This document shows, in pieces, positions 21,107 to 30,687 of a DNA stretch of 64,000 bases (the first letter of the stretch is position 1; every line of letters begins with the position of its first letter). The position numbers and the translations under genes were made by a program. This stretch comes from Paralithodes platypus (taxonomy: Eukaryota > Arthropoda > Malacostraca > Decapoda > Lithodidae), in NCBI GenBank assembly GCA_032716605.1, contig CM064509.1, positions 52,245,981 through 52,309,980 on the forward strand, in the 5' to 3' direction. The notes under the pieces were generated by a model. The model had not been told where the DNA came from, did not search any database, and worked only from the letters and a program-made list of their open reading frames with translations.

Positions 21107-21309
21107 TGTATGTAAGTATGTATGTATGTATATACTCTGGCACCTTCCCCAGTTTTCCAAAACCATTTTTTTTTTTTTTTAATGGGGGTGGCCGACACGA
21201 GACAGAGTCTGAACAGGGACATCACAACACATCAGAAAAACAAAACAAAAAAAACATAAAATCTCACACACATCTAGGTCGCCCCGGAAAAATACCTAGA
21301 GACCCAGGC
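21107..21309. other. Noncoding end of the LINE block; TATG and T runs
   Basis: ATGTATGT repeats (21107-21130) and a T run (21166-21180). This may be the 3' end of the minus-strand LINE-C copy whose 5' part lies at 23140-23812, since the flanks of the whole block carry a target duplication (see findings). No coding sequence. Confidence 0.4.
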
Positions 21310-23127
21310 CCATTTTTGTTTTCTATGTGAATGAGGGAGACAAAAGGCATAACTGCCTGCAGCAAGTACCTACCCTAGATTTCAAAGAGTGACAGGGCTG
21401 AAATCAAGGGACGTTCGAGCTAAGATGCCTGGACACACGGAGTTTGAAGCACTTTAAGTCATAGGAAGAGGGAAAGACTGATTCTGGGAGAGAGTTCCAG
21501 AGCTCAGCAGTTGAATAGAAGAAAGTCTGAGAATAGCATTTCACTCTTGGGTTGGACAGTTGCACAGAGTAGGGGTGGGATTGTGTTGCAAGGCGGGTAC
21601 TACGTACCCTACGTAGAGGAGGTGTTATACACTGGGAAAGCTCCGAGGAACACTGATTATAGTAGCGATAGAATAGCGAGAGAGATGCAATATTGCGGCG
21701 AAGAGAGAGAGATTGCAGAGAGTTGGTGAGTGGACGGGAGTTAATGATACGAAAGAACTCTTCAGAGTGAAGAGTTCAGCTCTGTCAGAGGAAGAAGTGA
21801 TGGTTGTGCCATCAGAGTGGAAAAAGGGAGAGAAAGACGAGGAAAAAAAGTTGTTGAAGAGTTTTTCGGCTAGATGCCAGAAAGCTTGGGAAGAGCTAGA
21901 GTTGGATAGTGCATTTATCATTGATGAAAGAGTGCTTGGCAAGTCAAAGAACAGATTTGGCTTGATTCCGGGCAGAATCATAGAAAAAATGAGATTCTTG
22001 AGTTTTAAGGCATCGGTACCGTTTGATTGCTTCTTCCTTGTTGTGGACAGCAGTAGAACAAGCGTGAGTAAACCAAGAATTTTTTGCATTAGACTGAGAG
22101 AAAGAAAATGGAATGTACGCTTCCATGCCCGAGAGGAATACCTCGGTAATGTGTTCACCACTCTCTGAAGGTCCTCGGCCACGGAAGCAGAAGTCATTCC
22201 ATGGGAAATCAAAGAAGTACTGCCGGAGAGCCTTCCAGTCGGCAGCGCCAAAGTGCCACAAGCGCCGCCGGCTGGGAGGATCGGATGGCCGTACTGAAGA
22301 GATAGGACAGGTGACGGAGATAAGTGTATGGTCGGAGGAGCCCAAAGGAGAGAAAACATTGACAGTATAAGAAGAAGGGTTAGAAGTCAGAAATAAGTCA
22401 AGAATGTTGGGCCGGTCTCCGAAGCGATCCAGGATACGGGTGGGTTGCTGGACCAGCTGCTCTAGGTCATTTATGATAGAAAAGACGTAGGCTTGTTGGC
22501 CAGGTTGGTCAGTACAGCGTGAGGAGAGCCATTGGCGGTGGTGAACGTTGAAATCTCCCAAGATGGAGATTTCAGAGAAGGGAGAGATATATAGAATGTG
22601 TTCCACTTTAGAGTTTAGATAGTCAAAGAATTTCGGAAAGTCGGTAGAGTTAGGGGAAAGATAAACAGCACAGAAATATTTAGTATGAGAATGACAGGAT
22701 AGTTTGAGCCATAAAGTTGAGAATTCAGAGGAGTCGAAATCGGGAACACAAGAGCAAGTGAGTTTGTTGTGCACATATGCACAACATCCACCTTTGGCTT
22801 TGAAACTAGGATAGAGAAAGCAGGAGGATACAGAGAAGGGGCTGCTGGAAGTTGTCTCAGATACCTGGGTTTCGGTGAGGAAAAGAAGATCAGGTTTTGA
22901 GGAGGAGAGATGGTGTTCGACAGAGTGAAAATTAGAGGAAAGGCAGCGAATATTGCAAAAGATTCCCATGTTTCAGATCCCCCGGAGACTCGCCGATTTC
23001 CGCAGGCAGATTCGCAGCGAAGCTTCACCACCACAAGCCCACCCACCATGTTTCAAGGTGCACCCTTCATTACCACCGGCTCCCCGGGCCAGGCGCCTGA
23101 TGGACTACTATCTAGTCCAACTGGCGC
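21310..23127 (-). pseudogene. LINE-D with most of the RT deleted
   Basis: From about 23127 on the minus strand come a 5' leader and then an APE-type endonuclease (22969-21950): [51 protein letters not shown], all diagnostic of LINE endonucleases that nick target DNA. At about 21780 the sequence jumps from [13 protein letters not shown] linker straight to the last third of the RT (frame-shifted remnant of SLSLRRNVASLSLFYRY near 21720-21640), then to the 3' UTR near 21315. Compared with 30691-33532, about 1.3 kb holding the RT active site is missing. Non-functional. Confidence 0.85.
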
Positions 23128-23812
23128 ATGACCCTCTCTCCCAAACAACCGTGTTTAGATTCATCTATTCACAAGCATTCTCCATTCATTCCTGTTTATT
23201 ACCACTTCCTTTGCCTGATCTATAGTCATTCCTCTATCATCCAAAGCTTGTTTTACACAGTCTCTCCATCTCAATGGGGGGTCTTCCTGCCCTTCTATCT
23301 CCCCTTGTATCTAACTCCCATATTCTCTTTGTAAGCTTTTCATCTTCCATTCGTTCAACATGACCATACCAGCTCAGTGTCCTTCTGTCCACTCTGGCCG
23401 ACAAATGTTCCTGCTGCCCCACTCTCCTACAATTATCTCTTTATTCCTCAATCTGTCTCTACGAGTGATTCCACACATACTCCTCAAGCAGCTCATCTCC
23501 ATCACATCCAGCTTTCTTCTCTCCATTTCCTTCAGAGCCCATGTCTCAGCCCCATACATCACTGTTGGCACAACAATTCCTTGATACATTGCACTTTTTA
23601 CTTTCATTCCGAGATTTCTCGTCTTCCACATATTTCCCATTGCTCCCAAAACCTTCCTTCCTTCACACACTCTCTGTTTTACCTCCATTGCCATACCTCC
23701 ACTCCTGCTTATTGTTCCTTCTAGATATGTAAAACACTCTACTTGTTCTAATATTTCCCCATCCAGCCTCACATCTAGATTCACCCTACGAATACCCCTA
23801 TTACACACCATT
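23128..23812 (-). pseudogene. LINE-C (RTE-like) RT C-terminal fragment
   Basis: Minus-strand frames give VECFTYLEGTISRSGG, GIVVPTVMYGAETWALK, MEMSCLRSMCGITRRDRLRN, then after a frame shift near 23400 LSWYGHVERMEDEKLTKR. This is the same C-terminal block as in the LINE-C copy at 18912-19240, but from a different subfamily. The catalytic region is absent. It lies directly beside the 5' end of the LINE-D copy and one probably inserted into the other. Confidence 0.75.
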
Positions 23813-24163
23813 ACATTATCTTAGTACTCCCTTCAAACGAAGTATTACACATGTACTGATAATTTCACTTTAAAATAGTATTCCCTTCAATCGAGGTAAG
23901 GCGTGTTTATTTCTTTTAAAATATTTGACGCTGTATATTATTTAGTACCTATTTTCTCACGAGTTAATTATTATATTTATTTTCATTCACTTTATATGAA
24001 TATACAGAACATTAATATAAGTACTTCCCTAAATTAGATGGGCAATCACTAGTACTTACAGTAGGTGGTGGTTTAATTGCATAGATAAGATTTTATATAT
24101 TCACTCGAGTTCTTCCTTTTATATAAGGCATGTCACTAGTACTTTTTATGCATTTTCCATAGT
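23813..24163. repeat. Spaced-repeat sequence, right part
   Basis: Resumes the motif TACTCCCTTCAAACGAAGTATTACAC seen left of the LINE block (two copies near 23826 and 23885), then AT-rich unique sequence. No gene. Confidence 0.6.
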
Positions 24164-24712
24164 GTAATGCCCTCGAAAATATCTCGCAACCCCAATAATG
24201 TACTACCCGAGTTGACGTCAGGTATAGTGTAAAATAGTCGTTGATGGGAAGTCCAATAAACTCATCACGTGAAACACCACGAGACTATCACCTGGTTCTT
24301 ACAAATCGGACTAAGGTTACTATACTTTTGTACGTCCGTGGTAGTACAGTGGGTTAGCGCGCGGGCCTGGTGGTGATGGTTGGGTCACTAACCAGGGTTC
24401 GAACCCCACCCAAGGCATCTCAAAAACCTGTGGGTTTTTAGGAGGGTTAAATTCCCTTCAGAGGTTCGTACCCTGCGCCAGGTATCAGGAAAGGTTGATC
24501 CTAAAGTGTGCCTGGGGATATTTCAGGAGACCATGAATTCCCTTCACACCCGGCATTTAATTGGTGGCAGTCACGGAACGTGATCTGGCAGCTACATAGA
24601 GCACCCATCACGCGGACCCTAACAATATTGAGATTGCTGAGGTGATACAGCTACGATACCTTACGACCTTAAAAGAGGCTAGGGACTAGCCTAGTTAAAA
24701 GAAGGATGTAAT
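24164..24712 (+). repeat. LTR-like unit with SINE, copy A
   Basis: Starts TGTAATGCCCTCG, contains GAGTTGACGTCAGG (palindromic CRE-type TGACGTCA) and, from about 24330, a tRNA-like segment with GTGGGTTAGCGCGCGGG (A-box-like) and AGGGTTCGAACCCC (B box). The SINE part runs through GGCATTTAATTGGTGG to TGTAATGTAATG at the right end. The first 400 bp recur at 24713 and, diverged, at 26484. Confidence 0.7.
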
Positions 24713-25113
24713 GTAATGCCCTCGAAAATATCCCGCAACCCCAATAATGTACTACCCGAGTTGATGTCAGGTATAGTGTAAAATAGTCGTTGATGGGAAG
24801 TCCAATAAACTCATCACGTGAAACACCACGAGACTATCACCTGGTTCTTACAAATCGGACTAAGGTTACTATACTTTTGTACGTCCGTGGTAGTACAGTG
24901 GGTTAGCGCGCGGGCCTGGTGGTGATGGTTGGGTCACTAACCAGGGTTCGAACCCCACCCAAGGCATCTCAAAAACCTGTGGGTTTTTAGGAGGGTTAAA
25001 TTCCCTTCAGAGGTTCGTACCCCGCGCCAGGTACCAGGAAAGGTTGATCCTAAAGTGTGCCTGGGGATATTTCAGGAGATCATGAATTCCCTTCACACCC
25101 GGCATTTCATTGA
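24713..25113 (+). repeat. LTR-like unit with SINE, copy B
   Basis: About 98% identical by eye to the first 400 bp of copy A, immediately adjacent and in the same direction. The two separate at GGCATTTCATTG, where copy B continues into the sequence up to 26160. This copy may be the true start of an LTR whose end is the CATAACA at about 26154-26160. Confidence 0.7.
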
Positions 25114-26160
25114 CACGCGTATATTGTAGAACACGGAATCTCTAGTAACCTCATGGGGGTACTGAACTAAGTTTTATATTCTTATGGCAGAAATACGTAG
25201 AACACAAATCAGTGGGCGAACGTTAGATATCACTAGAGTTTTAATATCTGAATAAGGTAATTACGAGAGTCAAGGTCGCCTGTTAATTAAAGAGCACTGA
25301 TCGCTTAGTACGTCCCAAATGGAATGGTTAAATATGAATTACACTGGGCAAGGTCTTAGCCACTTTATAGAAAGTTAATAAGTGAGTATCAAGCTAGTAC
25401 TATAACACTTAGTACTAGCAACATGAATCTTGAATAGTATGGGTAGATCTGGTCCTGGTTATCTTGCTTCCGGTGATGTTGGGGGCTAACGACTGGTTCC
25501 TCGGCCGTCCAGATGGTCCAAAATGTAGGAAGTTCTCAAGTCGGATCTCTTGATGATCGTTGCTGGCTACACACTTATATGCCTACGAATTTGTGTGAAG
25601 GTTATAAGGTGCACGTTAGGACTTGTACATGGACAGATGCTTCTATCAGTCTTCTCTGCCACGGAGTCTGCCGGATCTGGAATCTCTCAACTCCGGAACA
25701 ACACAAGGGCAGAGCTAGAGGTAAACTGCAGGGTAGTGACCACTGGTTGGTGTCTAGCTTTCAACTGTGAGCTGCTACTTGGGCACGCGACCAGCCAGCA
25801 AGAGGTCAAATCAGTGACATTGAATTATACGAATATATTGAGGTCTTCCAGTAAAATAAAAACTTGCTAATTAAACCCGTGATCAGAAGAATATACCTGA
25901 ACGTTGGAAGTGGGAGACTAGGCTCCATCCAGATCCGCTAATGCTAGCAGTTCCCTTCTATTATTTGTTTTGTGCGAATATAACTATCTTTCTATGCTCT
26001 TTATTTCTTTACTTCAATAAACGTGAACTTGTGTCGTGTTACCGTGTGTTTATTTTGTGTTCCCTATTCCTCATACTTTGTATTGTGCATGCAGCCTTAT
26101 ATACCCAGTCATTCAGAACTCACATTACCCAAGTTAAACCTGTAGAAAAACAGGGCATAA
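25114..26160 (+). mobile_element. Probable remainder of an LTR
   Basis: Noncoding except for chance frames at 25513-25870. The sequence ends in GGGCATAACA followed by TTGGCGGCAGCGGTGG, which has the form of an LTR end (CA) and a primer binding site starting TGGCG. AATAAA at 26014-26019 could be a polyadenylation signal. With 24713-25113 the LTR would be about 1.45 kb. Moderate confidence because no clean second LTR end is present. Confidence 0.45.
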
Positions 26161-26240
26161 CATTGGCGGCAGCGGTGGTTCTTGATTCGGATAAAAGGTT
26201 GTATTACATTGCAAGTTTGGAACAGCTAGAACACGAGAAC

Positions 26241-26483
26241 ATCATGGCGCAACCTACCCCCGCTTCCATCCCAAATTATGATGAAACAAGTTATGGGATC
26301 GAAGTATTCATGGACGTAGTGAAACCCTTACTTGACATTACTTATACCACGGACGCACACAAAATAGCCGTAACATTACCACACCTGGGAAAAGCCGTTT
26401 CCCTGGTGGCCTATCAAGTGCACCCTGATCTCACCTGGAACGAATTTCGCACAATAGTGATAGAAGCCATTAAACGAATGTGG
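26241..26483 (+). pseudogene. Gag-like N-terminal fragment
   Basis: From ATG at about 26244 an 80-codon frame follows the putative primer binding site: MAQPTPASIPNYDETSYGIE, then VAYQVHPDLTWNEFRTIVIE. It is helical in character with no Cys. Position (after an LTR-like end and PBS) suggests gag; I do not recognise the family. The frame is cut at GAATGTGG, where a third copy of the LTR-like unit begins, so only the N-terminus remains. Confidence 0.45.
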
Positions 26484-26925
26484 TGTAATGCCCTCGAAAA
26501 TGTCCCGCACCCACAATAATACTAACGCGAGTTGACGTCAGGTATAGCGTAAAATAGTCGTAGATGGTAAGTCCAATAAACTCGTCTCGAGAGACTATCA
26601 CCGTGGTTCGAAAATAGTCGTAGATGGTAAGTCCAATAAACTCATCTCGAGAGACCATCACCGTGGTTCTTAAAAATCGGACTAAGGTTGCTATACTTTT
26701 GTACGTCCGTGGTAGTACAGTGGGTTAGCGCGCGGGCCTGGTGGTGACGGTGGTGCGTCACTAACCAGGGTTCGAACCCCACCCAAGGCATCTCAAAACC
26801 TGTGGGTTTTTAGGGGGGTTAAATTCCCTTCAGAGGTTCGTACCCCGCGCCAGGTACCAGGAAAGGTTGATCCTAAAGGTAGCCTGGGGATAATTCCCAT
26901 TCCTATTTAACCTGGAAAAACCTAG
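26484..26925 (+). repeat. LTR-like unit with SINE, copy C
   Basis: Starts TGTAATGCCCTCG like copies A and B but is more diverged. A 60-bp piece (AAATAGTCGTAGATGGTAAG...ACCGTGGTTC) is duplicated in tandem at 26549-26668. The same tRNA-like head and B box (GGTTCGAACCCC) follow. The right part (AATTCCCATTCCTATTTAACC) differs from the other copies. It ends about 50 bp before the Gypsy-2 LTR. Confidence 0.65.
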
Positions 26926-26975
26926 CATTTCACATAGCATATAAAGGGGATATAAAGATTTAATGAAGTACTTCC

Positions 26976-28865
26976 TGTGATGCTCCTGCATAGTAGCCAC
27001 GTGCGGGCAGGCGCGCGCGTCGGCTGCCCAGCCGCTTAGAAACCGGCTGGCGGCAGTCGGCTGGCCGGTTTTTCCTTAGTATATATCCTACGACAATGTA
27101 ACTAATGTCTGGGATATTCTTATGTTGTTTCACAGCTTGAAGCTGCCCTTATTCTTAACCAACACATCTTAGTATATTTTATTCTCGATAGTTGATTGTT
27201 TCATTATAATATATAAGATGTAAGTCTAGTGAGAGTGGGAGGAGACGAGAGAGAGAGAGAGCGAGCGAGCAGGGTGGGGGAGGTGAGTGTTGCTTTTCCT
27301 CCTCCCTCCTCCCTCCCGGAGGAGTTGGTCGCCGCGTGGTTTTGATTGGCTGGTGGTTCCTGGCGCCTTCTGCAGGCCTGCTGCCGGGTGACGTAGCGGC
27401 CTGTGATTGGCTGACCACCGTGCCTTTGTGTGGGATCCTGGAGGGGTCCAGAGGAGCTATTCTGCTCAGAGCTCACCTCACTGTCATACCCTTCGGACCC
27501 CCCTTGATATCTATCCCTCTCAACACCACTTAGAAACTTTCTCTCTTACTTTGTATACCTTCTTTCCACTACTTCACCAATCTATTTAATTATCCCATCC
27601 CCTTGATAGACCTTATATCTATCATTGTATTAACGACGAGCTCTCAGATAACTAGATAGGATTTTGGGCCTTATGCAGAGATATAATTGTTAATGAGACC
27701 TAGGAAGCTTTTTTGTTGTCTCACATTTGGTGGTTTCATGCTTGCTAGTGTGTTCTTGTGGCAGGTGAGCAGGGGCTAGACCGGAGGGGGGGCTTTTTGC
27801 GATTCTTTAAGTAAAGTCTGCTGGTGCAAGTCCTGTGGACCTGCACGACTTTACTAGGATACCCGTGGGAGTCTGGGGGCATTTTCTTGTCTGTGTGCCT
27901 GTGTGTCTAGTGTTGTGTTGTGTGAGGGCCCTTGCCTAGTCCATTCAGCACTGCGCTAGCACGTCTTGCGTTTGTTCTAGGGTCGCCAGGAGAGAGTCAG
28001 ATACTTGGGATCTGAGTCTCTCAAGAGAGCACCCTTTCAATTAGAGTAATTTGGCGCACAGACTAGGGAACGTCCCTAAGCTAGAGCAGGTGGCTCAGCC
28101 CGAGTATCCGAAGCCTATATCCTTCCGGCTAGACCTCTGCCACCTGGCAGATTAACAGCTAGCGGTTTATTATATCTGTATGCTTGTTATTGTGCCACAG
28201 TTTACCGTCTTTGTGAGCATTGTGAGTCAGGGTGTGGCTTAGAGACTCTGTCCGAGTAGGCTTGCCTGACTAAGAGTGAGAAGCACACCTGTATGTGGTT
28301 ATGTTGCGAGTTGCTGCCTTTATTTAATTATACCTATGCCATTATACACTGTATGGCCTATCACTAGTATTTATTCCTGCTTATTCCGTAACTTACTTTC
28401 TTTGCTAAGCATCAGATCCTACAGTAGCCGCATGCAGTTTAGAAACCTGCATCTTGCCTACCTGTACGATGTTTTGAGGACTGTTTGCTTTCACCTTCTT
28501 TCACGCAGGGGTGATTAGTTGTATTAATTAACGTAACGTTAAATGTACTTTCTTCTAGTTTGTTATTAAATTGTTTCTGCAATTTAATTCAGTTATCTAT
28601 CTTTTCCTTGAAGCTTTAAGTCAACTTAATTGTGTGATCTTTTATATAGCCTGCTTGACTATCAGCAGTCTATAGTGCGTGCACCCTGTAACCGAGTCAT
28701 AGGATACCTTGTTGTCCAGGCAAGACTCTTGACGGTTTAGGGTGGTTTGTTGCCTGGGTTTATAGATAAGGGTGGGATCTAGCGTTTTGTTTTCCGTTGT
28801 TGCTTGTTGCCGCATACCTAGTCCAATAGAAAGAGCCCAGTGTTTATATATCCCAGGACGTAACA
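26976..28865 (+). repeat. Gypsy-2 5' LTR
   Basis: 1,890 bp, TGTGATGCTCC...GACGTAACA. Near the start lies a GC-rich stretch of partial inverted repeats (GCGCGCGTCGGCTGCCC, CCGGCTGGC). CCAAT-type motifs (GATTGGCTG, twice) occur at about 27343 and 27405, and a TATA-like TATAATATATAAG at 27205-27218. The promoter is therefore probably in the first 450 bp. The 3' LTR is nearly identical but has 13-bp and 19-bp extra stretches and lacks 5 bp. Confidence 0.9.
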
Positions 28866-28884
28866 AATGGCGACCTTGCATAGG
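28866..28884 (+). promoter_or_regulatory. Gypsy-2 primer binding site
   Basis: Directly after the LTR: AATGGCGACCTTGCA. TGGCGACCT would pair with the 3' end of a tRNA finishing in AGGTCGCCA. Gypsy-3 has the same TGGCGACCT. Which tRNA is used cannot be told here. Confidence 0.7.
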
Positions 28885-29079
28885 ATTTACTGAACAGAGG
28901 AATATAGTGGTCATTTGTTTTGAGATTCCTTATGATTAAAGGAATACAGTGGACATAGAGTTTTTTTTTGGAGCAACCAATATAACACATTAAAGACTTC
29001 AAATAACATTAGTATATACATACTTGCATAGGAGATAAGGCACATTCTATAACCGTGATAATTACTGCAGTGCACAAAC

Positions 29080-30687
29080 ATGTCTAATACATCAGAACAC
29101 AGTGGTGGATCAGGTCACGATACAGGCTCGGAGGGAGAAAGACCTGTGGAGTGGCTAGTCGATAGCGAGGAGGGTGCTAGAAGATTTTTAGAGGTGCCCC
29201 TTACCGCTGCCAGGGTGTTGAAGCTGAATAAGTATGGCTTAAAGTGTGTGGCAGGTCTTCAGGGTCACCAGGGTTTAAGTGGCATGAGGAAAGATCAGCT
29301 GAGGACTTTGATATTGGGTTTAGAAGGGAGAGACCTGGGTGGAGAGGCGACTGGGGGCCCCGGTCCCCAGCCCCCCCTCCACTCTACCCCCATATCAAAC
29401 GTCAGGGTGCCTGAATTTAGTACATACCCCCAAGTTGATGGTCAATGGCAGCGTGGAATTCAATCACAGGGACCCTCCCCATTAAATGCATCTTCCCCTC
29501 CTCAAGGGTTGACTCCAGATTTGTTGTTTCGGCTTGAGATGGCCAAGGTTGAGGCTGCTAGAGCTCAGGTTGAGGCCGCCGAAAGACAGGTTAGTGTGCA
29601 GGCTGAGGTTGCTAGAGTTCAGGCTGAGGTTGCTAGAGCTCAGGTTGAGGCTACCGAAAGACAGGCTAGTGTGCAGGCTGAGGCTGCTAGACCTCAGGCT
29701 GAGGCTGCAGAGAGAACAGCTATACGAGAGGCTGAACTGCAGGCAGAGTCTACTAGGTATCGGGCTGACAGGGAGCTGGAGAGATCTCGAGTGGAGGTAA
29801 CAGGGCGAAATATTGGGGGAGGTAATAGACATCGGGACCAATCATTGTCGCACCTGCTTAAACTAGTTCCTGTGTTCGATGAATCATGTGTAACTGAGTT
29901 TTTTATGCGATTTGAGAAGAAATGTCAGGAACACCAGTGGCCTCAGGAAAAGTGGGCAGCATTAGTTTCATCAAGACTCCTAGGAAAGGGGCTAAAAGCG
30001 TATGATGCACTACCTTTAGAGTCCTGTGTAGTTTATGATGAGCTAAAGAAGGCTGTGCTACGGGCCTATGAGTTACAACCAGAAACTTACCGCTTGAAGT
30101 TTCGGGGTGTTACTAAGGGCAAGGATAGTACCTTCCTAGAACACGCCCGGGACTTGTCTGATGCACTACGACATTGGCTGCGTTCTGAGAGGGCAGCTAC
30201 TTTTGAGGAGTTGAGTGAGCTGGTTCTCTTGGAACAGTTCTTTAAGTGCACAGGCGGGGACTTAACATTAAATATAAAGGAAAAAAATCCTAGAACTCTC
30301 CAGGAGGCAGCAGAAATGGCTGACCGCCGACTGTCATTAATTCGAGGGTGCGAAGCAGCAGCTAGGAGTGAGTCGGGTGCAATGGATCGTACCCCTCCCC
30401 CTCCCAAGAATTTTGATACACATAAATACACAAAACCATGTAGCACTGACAATAAAACTGAACATAAACCAAATACCGTCCCGTATAAGAAGTCTAATGG
30501 TACCTCCCACTCCCAAGGGAAACCAAAGAGTAAAGAGTGCTTTGCATGTCACAAGGAGGGTCACTTTGCAAATGCTTGTCCGAACAAGCCACCAAACAAG
30601 GTTGTGTCATTGGCCCGCAGCATAGGGGTGTCGCCTATATCTTCTGAGTTTGCCAAGGGTAGTTCGTCAGAGGTTGGGACACAGCCG
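29080..30687 (+). CDS. Gypsy-2 gag
   Basis: An open frame of about 535 codons from ATG ([14 protein letters not shown]). A central part (residues about 150-240) is built of Ala/Glu/Gln-rich repeats of the type [14 protein letters not shown], likely a coiled coil. A conserved capsid-like region follows ([49 protein letters not shown]), then a CCHC zinc knuckle [14 protein letters not shown] at about residues 487-500. It should form the cytoplasmic particle and bind element RNA. It is closely related to the Gypsy-3 gag. The original frame continued into protease; it now ends in a stop supplied by the LINE-D insertion at about 30688. Confidence 0.9.

Noticed and set aside
24330..24420. Possible functional tRNA gene
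   Set aside because: A- and B-box-like motifs are present, but the arms do not give a full cloverleaf, and the segment is repeated three times with the same flanks, as a SINE would be.
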